Part shown: positions 20,937 through 31,680 of the stretch, one piece after another
Layout of the letters: every line of letters begins with the position of its first letter
Numbering within the stretch: the stretch's first letter is position 1
Assembly (NCBI GenBank): GCA_977006965.1
Contig: OZ345381.1
Location: 310,001 to 374,000 of the forward strand
DNA length: 64,000 bases
DNA from: Phymatolithon calcareum
Lineage: Eukaryota > Rhodophyta > Florideophyceae > Hapalidiales
Direction of reading: 5' to 3'
The notes under the pieces: model-generated
Databases searched by the model: none
Told to the model about the DNA's origin: nothing
What the model saw: only the letters and a program-made list of their open reading frames with translations
Program-made: the position numbers and the translations under genes

Positions 20937-22327
20937 GGTCATGCATCAACCGTCTCAAATTCAATCCAAACTAGACATACTCAAACAATGCACAGAATTA
21001 TGGGAAAAACTACAAGACATCCTGAATGTGCAGCCGCGTCGGTCCGAGGACCAGCTGGGTACAGTCGTGAGGCCATTGTCTACTGTATTGTGTACAGTAC
21101 AGAAAATTAGAGTACTGTACACAGTAGTGTGGCAGACAGACTTGCTCATTAGAGAGAGAGATATCATACTGCCGAGTCCTGAGCAAAAAAACACTGGAAA
21201 GCTTTGAAGGGTAGGTACGGTATTGTAGGCCTCATTAGGTCTAATTGTCGCCGATAAGTAGCAACAGTAGTGAGAGGTTATTATGTCTCCTCGTTCTACC
21301 ACAACAGAGAGATAGTGAAACCGTGGCTGGTAAGCATTTACAAAAAACGGGAGCCAATGTGTAGGTAGAGTAAATATTTCATCACGCCAGCAGCAAAACA
21401 TGTGGGCAGAGCGAGGGGACTTCTTCTGTGTCAACTTGATATAGACCGCAATATATTGCCAGCTTTGGTACGCATCGTCCGCCTGGGCAAGCAAAGACGG
21501 CTGTACTGGACTGCAGAGCAACTGTGTGATTTGAATAATTTCATCACTCTTCTGTCTGCGCACAAATATCGCAAATAGCAGCTTGTTCTCTTCCCGGTGA
21601 GAGAAACCCTTATTTTCTCCGCGAAAGAGCGTGGAAACTTCAAACTATGCTCCGTTTTGTCCATTGTGCACAAATTACCAGGAATGAGTGCAAGAAGGAG
21701 ACGCACCCAAGTAATGTACATACGCCTATCGTCAATATGGGCAACTTATTCACATATTGCAGATCTGGCGCGTTCCTCATTCAATATTGCACTTCTCCAC
21801 GAAGATGATGCTGATCGAACCCCTGCTCTGTAGTTTGGCGCATGTATCTAACTGATTCCAGTCCCTGCATCACCGCCTATTGAACTCTGATGAACAACCA
21901 GTACTTATTCGACTTTTCTCTGTGACGAAACTGATGTCGCTCTCTTCTCCACCGTGAAATACTGTGATAAGTGACAAATACTGCGATCTTACTACGCTTA
22001 CAGCTTCTTTAAACACAGAGTGACGCAGTGACGACGATAATGCGAAAATATTGCACAATACCCTAATTTAGCCTCAGGTGCTCACCTGCCTGATTCTCGG
22101 GCACTTACGACTGCCAACAGTCCGGATTCGATTCCCTCTCTGACACAACCAACACGATTGTGAACAATAAAACAAATATAAAAATCAACTTGATTTCTAG
22201 AAACCTAAAGGAGCGTCACTCGATGAAAATAGCCCCTTCACGCATACACGCAAACTTGTGCAACTGTCACCAAGATGCGTAGTATACACAACAGTACCCC
22301 ATCTCTAAACTGACGACCACTGCACAT
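20937..22327. other. Intergenic, TACTGTA-rich, no gene seen
   Basis: Contains TACTGTACACAG-type palindromic motifs at 21072-21127. The tRNA T-loop-like GGATTCGATTCC at about 22125 lacks the rest of a tRNA. Confidence 0.4.
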
Positions 22328-23423
22328 ATGCGCCGATCAGCGGTCATGACAACGGTGGGACCAGGGGTCCCTGACCTCCTCCCACGAACTTGCGTGCGCG
22401 CATCGCTCTATTTCGCTATGACCCCATGCATCATGCATGGAGGGCCATACCCGCATCGACACAGTTTTCCTTCTTCCTCGCACGTGCTGTGCGTGTCGAC
22501 AGAACATTGCGTAAAACAGAATCTCATCCTCTCACGAACCCGGGCAGATACGCAGGTCCAAATCGGTCCTAGAGGTTCAATTATCCAACACACACCAATT
22601 CCGCCATGTCCTTTGCATCGCCCTCTGGGCGTCCGCGTGGAATACTGTATTGTTCCAAGCCGTTGTTAAAATGGTCCGCTTGTGGCTGCCGTCATATACG
22701 GGGACAGACGGACAATCTGCAGGAGCCTCCCTGCCCCGCAATCGCGATGCTGCTGCGCGTGCGTCATGTGGTTGCTTCGAGGATGCCACGCGGAACTACC
22801 TTTTTGAGTGGTGCGTGTCTCTTATTTCCGTTGCGACCGTTGTAATGCCGTCGATCTTGCGTTACCGAAGTAAAGTTAGTTTTTGCCTGGCAGTTTACCG
22901 AAATGCAAGGTCGCGCAAACCGACCAACGAACTACTGCGTTTTTATTCAGATGATGTGATGAGCTGCGCTTTTCGTGGGGCGCACTCTTGCTCACGAAAC
23001 AGTACGATCTGCATGCTAGACATCACGTGCATCACTATGCAGCAACCCACACGTTTAGAATCCTCCACTGCTTCGCCCCCCTCTGTTCCGGTATATCGTT
23101 CATCGGTCCTCATAGGCCTTCCTCATACTGTCATGTTTTTCTTATTCCTAGTCGATCAGTCCCACCGAACATACATGGAGAGTGCGTCACCTAAATTTAG
23201 TCCACTCTGCACCACAGGCTGCGCATCTAGAAACACATGGCATCGCAGCCTCACAAAACTGTCTAAAAATACGTCCCGCGTGAGTAACCATAGTGCCCAT
23301 GGTGTGCATCCATGTTCCAACCGCTTGTCCACCCAAAAGCACGGCCATCAACCCAAGCGGGGGCGACACGATCCTTGCCGCAGCAGATCACCTATCTCTT
23401 TCCCTAAGCAACGTATGCTGTAA
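22328..23423 (+). other. Long open frame without recognisable family
   Basis: A + strand frame is open for 257 codons (22650-23423; first ATG at about 22671). It is rich in Ser, Arg and Cys with no domain I know. It may be chance. Confidence 0.2.
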
Positions 23424-25627
23424 GTTTCTGCCAACTATGGCTTCAGACCGGCCCAAATAAGCAATTATACTAAGAAACGACCTGTGGGAGCGACCCATCC
23501 ACTCGTTTCACACCGTCTCCTCCTGTCCGATTCAGGTCGCAGCCTTGCGTAAATTCTCATCTTACTCTAGAGATACTCTACAACTCTATCCACGAAGCGC
23601 CGAACACCGACTCGCCAAAGGGGCGGCTGTGCATCCCCATCGAGCCGGAGCACGACCCACGCCATCGCACCCCCCTCCCGCGAACCCGTCTTGGAGACAG
23701 AAGTCACTTGCGGTTAGAATGAATGGTTGGAAGTCGTATCTGATACGACCTTCCAACGCTCCTACTGATCCCGATACAGCCCCGACCCTGATCCAGTGGG
23801 TCCAAAATATCGCGGCGCCTCTCTTGAGCCTGCCCCGCGCAGACAGAACCGGGCCTCATTGCAGTCAGAAGCAAAGGCGCTGATCTCAGGGCCGAGTATC
23901 AGCGAATGAATTCCCATTTTGTTTCCGTTCCAGTGGACGATGCCCTGGGTTAACGTCACCCAATTATGCCCCAGAGGCCATTAGTGCGACTCGGGGTTGG
24001 ATGAGTCGGAGATTTCTCTCTTTTCTCTGATTTCTTCGCAATCTGTACGCACCCGAGTCACATCTGCCGCGAGAAATGCGGAACATGCCTTTGAAGCTCT
24101 TTACATGCGCTTCCACGGTCATGATTACAAATGAATCATTCATTCCCGGTCTTATTATCTTCTCAAGTCTTTTCATTAATGGCTCTACCGACTGACACCG
24201 ACTAAATCTGTTGAATGTCTTTCAACTCTTCCCGTTGGGGACTTTTTCATGATCTCATCATTCCGTCTGTTCTGTACTGAATAATGCCAGTCTACACCCT
24301 TCTTTCGTTCGCCATACGAACAAGTTCATTCAGCCACGGATTATTTTCCGTCCTTTGATCCTCAATTGTGCTCCCCGCGGCGGAAAGCAGACGTCAATTC
24401 GAAATTATGCCACGCGACAAGGCCGACAACGTCAGGTGCATTCCCTGCAACTTTCAGTTTTCCGATCTTCATCTACCAATAGTGCCTCCTTTTTTGCAGT
24501 CAATTTGTCTCTCGGGATCCTTGCGCCACCGGTACGGTAAGGGTTATTTATGATGTGCGCCCTGTTGTCTGTAGTTCGAGTAATAGCATATAATTGGTGG
24601 CGGCACTATGCCTGCTCCGTCTCGTGAGTCGTCGTTCTTGATACTGTGAATCGATCTACGCGCATAGTGCAGTTCGCGCAACCTCCTTGGTTCCCGCGCC
24701 GTGCTACGCCTCGCTTCGAATGCGGCGAGACGGTAAACCCGTTTCGGTCCCGGTCACCCGATATTGTAGATTGATCTATCTACACACCCAGTACTTATTG
24801 TTCTCACTGGACCGCCCGTACTACGATTAGATGGTTTAAGGCTTCTCCCTGGTGTCAGGACTAGCACCCTCGTACGTGCTAACGCGTCGAGTGAATGTAA
24901 ATCGTTTGTCGTGCTCAACCACCTCATCATTTAGTTGACGTAGGAACATGTCCTTGTGTACAGCGTAGGGGCAAGAATATTTGCCCCCGCGCCCTTTGGA
25001 ACCCCCGCCATCCCGCGATCCGTCTATGAGGGCACACGAATCCAAGGAATAGAGAAGAAACAACTATTCGTGAAGAAGTCAGAACGTCTACTTCACTTCA
25101 AAAACTGACGAGGCAAAGTAACAGTCGTCCAACAGATTTAGCATTACTGCAGCGAAGTATCCCCACTAAAAGTGGAGACCGCTTTCACAAGCACGCTGTC
25201 TCGAGAAAATGTCCCGATCCCATGTCCCAATCCCCGCTGATCGAGGATCAAAGTATTACCTCCAACAACGAACGTTCTCATTCCCCAACCAGAGACGATC
25301 AAAGATCGATCAATCGCAATATATATAGGTGACTCGTGTAGCAATTGTCTTTCTGCGTATGAGCGTATGTGTGTTTGTGTTTGCAAAGCGTTTTTAAATT
25401 TCCCATCGCATCCTTGTACTCCCCACAAAATGTGCAAAAATAATAAAATAAAATTACTCACATGCGCTGCCCGAGCTAAGCTAGAGTCCCAAAACTCTGC
25501 AAGCTTCCCGTGCTGTTGCTGCCCAAATAATTAAGTTTCACACGGTTCCCCTGCACAATTTTCACATCTTCTTTCCTCAATTAATCTTATTCCCCAAGTT
25601 CCATAACGATCTTGCCATGCAATCGTC
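23424..25627. other. Intergenic region with one CxxC-bearing short frame
   Basis: At about 24407-24553 (+) a short frame reads MPRDKADNVRCIPCNFQFS, followed near a GTAAG donor-like site. This could be an exon with a zinc-finger-like CxxC, but no partner exon was found. The remainder has no supported gene and includes the C2H2 gene's 3' flank. Confidence 0.3.
23726..23757. repeat. Short hairpin
   Basis: GTTGGAAGTCGTATC and its complement (with one extra C) flank a single T. It belongs with the other tight palindromes in this window. Confidence 0.7.
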
Positions 25628-27583
25628 TCATTTCAGCGCATGCTTATGCACCGCCAGACTATGCTTTGCAAGGTTGCTTCGTTCTCCGAAAGCCTGTTTG
25701 CATATCGTACAAACATGCGGCTTCCTCTTCTGATGCACGACGAACACATGACGGAGCTTATTTCCCCGATGTCCGAAACTCAACCCACAATGTTCACATC
25801 GGAACGGTTTTATCCTCTGATGCACGGTACGAATATGTTTGGTGAGATCCGACTTTTGTCCAAAGCGACTTTCACAAAGCGAGCATTGATACGGTCGCTC
25901 CTTCAAATGCACTGTTCGTACATGCTTATCCTTGTGATCTTTCTTCTGAAACGCATACGAACATATTTCGCAAACAAAAGGTCGTTCACCCATATGGATG
26001 CTCCTCATATGTTTCTGCATGTTATCCCTTCTTCCGAACGACGCCTGACAGAATTTGCAACGGAAAGGTCGTTCCGGAGTAGCCTCCGGTGCGCTCGTCG
26101 TCCCCGCACCACCCGCCATTCCGATTGGAAGTTGACCCGGGCCTGGTAGCATCCCACGTTGCGGCGATAGCATGTTCCCTGCATCCCCAACTTGCCTGTT
26201 CCCTGGATGAGGCCCTCTCATGCCTCCCATTCCGGCACGGTAAGAGTCTGGGTGTGCACCCTGTGGTTGTCCCATTGACTGAGGTTCAATAGATCCCGGA
26301 AACAAATTGTGCGGGAGACCGGGCCCAAGCATGTGCTGCTTCTGATGTCCCTGGTTGACGCCACTGAAGCCTCTCAGCCTGGCGATCAGAGATCCGTCAA
26401 TATCAGTCGCCGACCCAGCATCCGCCACGACAGTAGATGGGACACCGTCTACTGGACTTTGCAAGTGCTCCTGTTCCTTCTTCAACGGGGTGCCTTGCTT
26501 ATCGGCCTTTGATCCATCAACATTCTGATCCCCAGGTTCCGTCTTCGGACGAGGAGACAACAGTAACTGCGCATCGTTTGACATATCTTGTAATCCTACC
26601 ATAGTCGGCGACTTTCCATACGCATTTCTCATCTTCCCACCGGGCACCAATGGTCTGTACAACGCATCTGCACGAGAGAGCGGGTTGCTCTCACTCTGAT
26701 GAACATCAGCAGCGTTTACAACAGAGTTCATCGAGAACCCGTCAATAGTCGAGCCAGGTGCAGCGCCGGAATAGCGTGGGAGATTGAACTGTGTCAACGG
26801 GGTGGGAAAGTTCACCATATTGGTCGCCCTCGGATGTCCACTTGAGAAGTCGTCCGGCATCTGCATCTGCTGCGACTGATGCAGCATATAATTGTTAGGA
26901 TGTTGCGCGAAACGATTTCCATCGAACTGTGCATTTGGCGGATATGCTGCCATTGCATTTTGCGGCTGCAGAAGGGATCGTGACTGTTGCTGAGCCTGTG
27001 CAGATCGATCGGCTGCCTGTTGTCCCAATTGAGCGTATCCATGCTGCTGAACGAAAAGTTGATTTTGGCCCGTCTGATCAGTCGGTCGATACAACGCGGA
27101 ATCACGTTGCGGTCTCGAGATCGACGCGTCCCGTTTCTGTTGTTGTTGTTGCTGCTGCTGCAATTGCTGTTGAAATTGAAACTGTTGATGTTCCTGTGCC
27201 TGTTGCATGAGCAGAAAGTCATCCCTCTGCTGAGTACCATCCTCGGAGCGAAAGAGTGAGGTGGGTTGTGTCGGTTGCGGCGGCTGACTTGTCTGAAACT
27301 GTGCGGACTGCGTGAACTGTTCTGCGTTCGGCGGCGGTACATACGACGAGGCGGCAGTGGGCGGCGGTGGCGGCGGCAATGGGATGGCAGATGATGCGGA
27401 TGTAGGTGAAGCGTTTGGATGCAACGGGGAATGAAGTTGTTGCAACTGACGCAAATGTGCGCTGTACAGGGAATGATGCTGTTCCTGACCCGCGGCCGGC
27501 GGTTGGATTTCGTGAGACGCGGGACGTGGTTGTCCCTCCATGACGACCGGATTATTCGGGGACGAAGTCTCACGCGCGAGCAT
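25628..27583 (-). CDS. C2H2 zinc-finger protein with polyQ N-terminus
   Basis: The 651-aa intronless protein starts at an ATG at 27583. Residues 1-500 are disordered and rich in Gln, Pro and Ser, with a proline run at 69-75 and a polyglutamine tract at about 133-149 encoded by mixed CAG/CAA. Five C2H2 fingers lie at about 507-646, each C-x2-C-x12-H-x3/4-H with TGEKP-like linkers (MGERPF, LKERPY, QRIKPF, QKRKPH). This is the layout of a sequence-specific transcription factor: an activation-like Q-rich region plus a DNA-binding array. Targets cannot be inferred. It stands alone within a gene-poor stretch. Confidence 0.88.
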   Translation of the reverse strand: MLARETSSPNNPVVMEGQPRPASHEIQPPAAGQEQHHSLYSAHLRQLQQLHSPLHPNASPTSASSAIPLPPPPPPTAASSYVPPPNAEQFTQSAQFQTSQPPQPTQPTSLFRSEDGTQQRDDFLLMQQAQEHQQFQFQQQLQQQQQQQQKRDASISRPQRDSALYRPTDQTGQNQLFVQQHGYAQLGQQAADRSAQAQQQSRSLLQPQNAMAAYPPNAQFDGNRFAQHPNNYMLHQSQQMQMPDDFSSGHPRATNMVNFPTPLTQFNLPRYSGAAPGSTIDGFSMNSVVNAADVHQSESNPLSRADALYRPLVPGGKMRNAYGKSPTMVGLQDMSNDAQLLLSPRPKTEPGDQNVDGSKADKQGTPLKKEQEHLQSPVDGVPSTVVADAGSATDIDGSLIARLRGFSGVNQGHQKQHMLGPGLPHNLFPGSIEPQSMGQPQGAHPDSYRAGMGGMRGPHPGNRQVGDAGNMLSPQRGMLPGPGQLPIGMAGGAGTTSAPEATPERPFRCKFCQASFGRRDNMQKHMRSIHMGERPFVCEICSYAFQKKDHKDKHVRTVHLKERPYQCSLCESRFGQKSDLTKHIRTVHQRIKPFRCEHCGLSFGHRGNKLRHVFVVHQKRKPHVCTICKQAFGERSNLAKHSLAVHKHALK

Positions 27584-30154
27584 TGCTCGATTCGATTCAG
27601 TTTGGTTCGGTTGGAATCGAATTGAATAGCAAGGCTATGCAAGCAACTCGAGCGATGCAAGCGCGACTCGGGGACGCGGCGGTGGCGGCGGCGGTGGAGG
27701 TGCGTTGTGTGGCGGGGCGCGGCGGGACGAGATGCGATACGATGGGGGCGGGGATGGATGCGGGAACGAGAGGACGAGTCTTGAGCAAGCGGTCGGTGTG
27801 GTCAAGCCCTTCCTCCCGGGAGAGCAGAAACAAAGGTGTGTAGCGTAGCTGGTGGTGTTGGGGTGCGGGACGAGCAAAATCTGCCGCGCTTCGCAACGCC
27901 CCGTGGGTTGCGACTATATGGGGACCGACTCGTGGTGGTGCGGCGATTTGTGAGTCGTGCTCTGGGCAAGGAAAAACGCGGAATGGGAGCAGTGTATGGT
28001 CAGGGCCTTTCTGGCGGTGGCGGTCGCTATGCGCCGTGGTCCGATGGGCCGATGCAGGTCCTATTGTTCCACCCGCCGCGTTTGCAATTTTCGTATCATA
28101 GACATGTACTGTATGAGGACAATAGTTGCGCATGTAAGGGTTGGGACGATAACCAATGGGCGACGGGTTGGATAATGCGGAGTGTAAGAGATGTCACTTA
28201 CACGGTCTCGGGTAATGTGACGTGACAGCTTTCATTAATTCGGAATAATTTTTCCGATGCCGCGGAAATGACATAACTATGGAATGAAAGGGACCCGGTG
28301 GCCGAGATTGAATTTCAATAATTTTCATCAGGTGGAGACAGGGCAGGCATCGGCCCTCTTGTTGAGCACAACGCCGAAAGATCATACCGCACTGTCCTGT
28401 ATTGGGCAAATAATTTGGCCAATACAGTTAGTTGTTCAGGATCACGCAGCTACGGTAGATCCACAGCGCGCTTGCCCAAGTTGCCCTAATTATTACTGTA
28501 CTGTAACATGAAAATTGGTAGACGCATGAAAACTGGCACACGCGAGATACACTACTGGAGAGGACCGGCCTGCACAGCTACTGTATCTACAGACGTGAGA
28601 CTGATACAGTATGATACAGTACAGTATGATACAATGCATCGGTATCCACGCCGAACCACTGGCAGGACCAGTACAGTACAGTAGCGAAATAAAATCCGCG
28701 AGAGAGATAACTGGTGAGAAGTGGGTACTAGCCAGTAGCCATGAGCAGGTCAGTCGCGTTGAGTTTGTGCTTCAAAAATAAGCTCAATATTGTGTTGGTA
28801 TACTATGAAATGCAGCCTCTACGCAAGCATGAGGGGCACGCAAGAGTTGAATCGCATGCGATTTCGGTCCTTATTTCAAACGGAAAATGCAGCACAGGGG
28901 CGGGACCGCCTCGTCAGCGAGTGGGAACAAGAAACGTTGTTGCAACCGTCATAGAAGGCCGCGAGAAACTGGAGGTTGGTGTTACCTGTCCTTTGATTGG
29001 ACACCACTGAATCAGCTTCTTATACCCACCACTAAACTTCCCCTGAGCTGTAATGCTAGGTATCACACTCTAAGCGAACAACTTGTACTGCAGTAGAGTA
29101 CAGTACAGTATGGCAGTAGAAAGTAGAATCGATGCTCGCTGAGCTGTCTATTTTGGTACAGTAACGATCAGGACAATCATTGTCGAAAGGCAACGGAGAG
29201 TTTTTTGCCTCTCCTCCGTTGCCCTGTTTAGACCATACGTGTATTATTACTGGTACAACACTGTACGCAAGTTTCGCAGCTCGCAACTGCCCTAATTTGG
29301 GCCGGTGCCTTGCCACGCACCGCAAGCAATAAAAATAATTTTCATCACCACCCAAGGATGCGCCAATTCGTCCGTTGATCACGTATTTTAACATCTACTC
29401 TGATCGACGACATTCACACCCTTGTCGCCTCGCCGTTATGATCGCATGCACGCTTGCTGTGCCATTGGTGTACACGTCAATGCGTACCGCGTCCCACCGC
29501 CGTATCCACAACCGTATCTAGGCTGATCCGCGGAAACGTCAGGTTATTTCCGTAGGCGGCACAGGCCACGGAAGACCGTTGCGTGGCGCATCGCGGTAAT
29601 AGCACCGCGGGGCGTGCGCGTGCTCGATGATCGGAGTGCGTGTTTGGGAATAACCCGCTTCATCTCGCACGCGATCCCGCCGTCGCCGGCGCGCGGCAGG
29701 GTACTTACTGTATCACGTGCATGTTCCCGTGTTCCGTGAATTTGCGCGGGATGGGTGCGGAAGTGTGCAGTCAGGGTACACATGCGGCTTATTCTGCTGC
29801 CGCATGGGGCTTGGCGTCATATCCGATCGGGGTATGGCGATCGGTGTAGAACATTGGCGATAATCTTTGACGAACATAGAGTGGAATTCCCTATCGCTAC
29901 AGTGCAAAATGCTGAGGGAAAATCATCGAGGGGCGGCCATAACGAACAAATCTTTTACAACTTCACCAGCAACGACTTGCTGTTGTCGCCGTTGTGCTCA
30001 GCGGCTTAACAAAAGGAACTGCAGCTCGTGGAGCAAGGTCTTAATAATTCTTACCTTGATTTGGTCAAAAAACGGCATTGACATACTTCCCCTCACAATC
30101 CCTCTACAAAACAGATTTATCGCACTGCTATCGAGATCTCACTACTGTCGAGTT
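27584..30154. other. Intergenic region upstream of C2H2 gene
   Basis: GC-rich at 27600-28100 (likely promoter and 5' UTR), then AT-richer with many TACTGTA motifs. No supported gene. Confidence 0.4.
28578..28685. repeat. Cluster of TACTGTA/ATACAGTA motifs
   Basis: Repeated GATACAGTA and GTACAGTACAGTA words over about 110 bp. The same words recur across the intergenic parts of the window. Confidence 0.7.
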
Positions 30155-30562
30155 TTTACTATCAGAGGGACCTTCTTGAGAATTCGATTTTTGCGTCCGC
30201 ACTACCAGTCTGGAAAAGTCCCCAAATCCAGTCCGAAATATTTTCACTGGTAATGAGGACGCGGCATAGGTATGGCGTGGCTGATGTGCTCATCTATGCG
30301 AAATTTTTTCTCATAACGATTTTTAGTTTTCGGAAGTGGAATTGCTTTTCAACCAAACTTGTCCTGATGTTTCAAGTTTTTGCTCAGAAGTGTGCAAAAA
30401 CATCTGAAGCGAACGTTTGCAAATCAACACTCAGCCACTGAAAACCTATGCCGCGTCCTGGTAACCAGTCCACGAAATAATGACTGGTAATGAGGACTTT
30501 TTTGACTGGGTCTATGCCGCGATTTTGATGAATTCTCAAGAAGGCCCCTCTATCAACTACTG
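30155..30562. repeat. MITE-like element with nested inverted repeats
   Basis: Imperfect terminal inverted repeats share CCTTCTTGAGAATT (about 30157-30195 and 30519-30560). Inside, GGACGCGGCATAGGT (about 30259) is mirrored by ACCTATGCCGCGTCC (about 30447), and GGTAATGAGGAC is directly repeated. There is no coding capacity. The target duplication is unclear. Confidence 0.6.
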
Positions 30563-30989
30563 TACCCATCTAAAGAGAGGGGTTTCATAATTGGACCAAT
30601 TTCGCTTCACCACTCACGTGACTTCTACTTCAAAAATTCTCTTCTCACCGATTTCCGTTTCTATAATCATTCGATGTCAGAAACGTGCTGCTGCGTTTTA
30701 AGAGACACACGAGGTTTCCCGCGTCTGTTCGGTAGAGCACGGTATTTGACAACAGCACAATTTTACATGCCAACGCTATAGCGCGTAGCTCGGAATATGC
30801 TGGTGTAAAACGGAAACGCAGTGGAAAAACAACCGATTGTCGGTCGTGATTACATAATCTTTGTGCATTGACGGTCCATCGAAAAGACCGATCTTTAGCA
30901 CTGCTGCTCCCTCATCGGTCCCGATGTGTCTACTTCGTTAACAGGACGGCGTAGCTGACAATCTTCCTCCTGGACGATCTTCACGGCAC

Positions 30990-31049
30990 GCATTCAGGCT
31001 GAATGCGAGAAAGTAGCCCGCTGAATGATTCAGCGGGCTACTTTCTCGC
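30990..31049. repeat. Two adjacent perfect palindromes
   Basis: GCATTCAG/CTGAATGC (30990-31006) overlaps a perfect 22-bp-arm palindrome at 31005-31049. Both have a single-base centre. Confidence 0.9.
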
Positions 31050-31154
31050 CCTTAATCTGAGACCACAAGAAACTCACGGTGTGACACTCTGTTAGACGAT
31101 TGCGTGATCTAGCAGCGTAAGGAATGGAGGCCAGTAATTAGCACTCATAGCCTT

Positions 31155-31352
31155 AGTTCGGAAAGAAGTTGAAGTTGAAAAGGATCTTTTCGTGCTGACG
31201 CCCCATTTCACTATCTATTCCGCACTGATTAATTTGCCGAGAATGTTGGCCGACGTGATCTTCCTTGGTGGGGTGGGTTCGATGGACCGCGCCCTGGAGA
31301 AGGAGATGCTGAAGCTGAAAAGAGATGCAACGATTGAAAACTTGGAGCTTTA
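31155..31352 (+). other. Coding-like fragment, no start codon
   Basis: An open stretch reads KEVEVEKDLFVLTPHFTIYS, then LADVIFLGGVGSMDR and a helical KEMLKLKRDATIENLEL before a stop. Composition is protein-like but it has no ATG; it may be a last exon or a transposon relic. Family not recognised. Confidence 0.3.
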
Positions 31353-31599
31353 AATCGCCACAAGTACGATCTTCTGTTGAGCAACACGGTGTGACGATCT
31401 GGACGGCGTGGTTAGAAATGCCGAAGCCTTATCTTACCAAGCAGAATTATTCTCTTGTCCTTTTCGAAAATCTAGTGTCACAGCTGGGAATTGGTTGCAA
31501 CAATGGGAGGCACGAACAACACAATGAGACATGTATACTAGACGTCGGAATGTACAGGCAGGGAGATCTATATCGCTATGCTTACACTGGAGACCGACC

Positions 31600-31680
31600 T
31601 CAGCAAGTGGAATGAAATGAAGCCTTCCAGACGTGCTAGCCTCTTAGGAGAATAAAGCAATCATCATCATCACACTGGAA
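31600..31680 (+). repeat. Possible LINE 3' tail ending in (CAT)n
   Basis: GGAGAATAAAGCAATCATCATCATCA resembles the short simple-repeat tails of some non-LTR elements. No reverse-transcriptase sequence is seen upstream. Confidence 0.35.

Noticed and set aside
22075-22165. Possible tRNA (T-loop-like GGATTCGATTCC)
   Set aside because: Only three base pairs of the T-stem form and no matching acceptor or anticodon stem was found.
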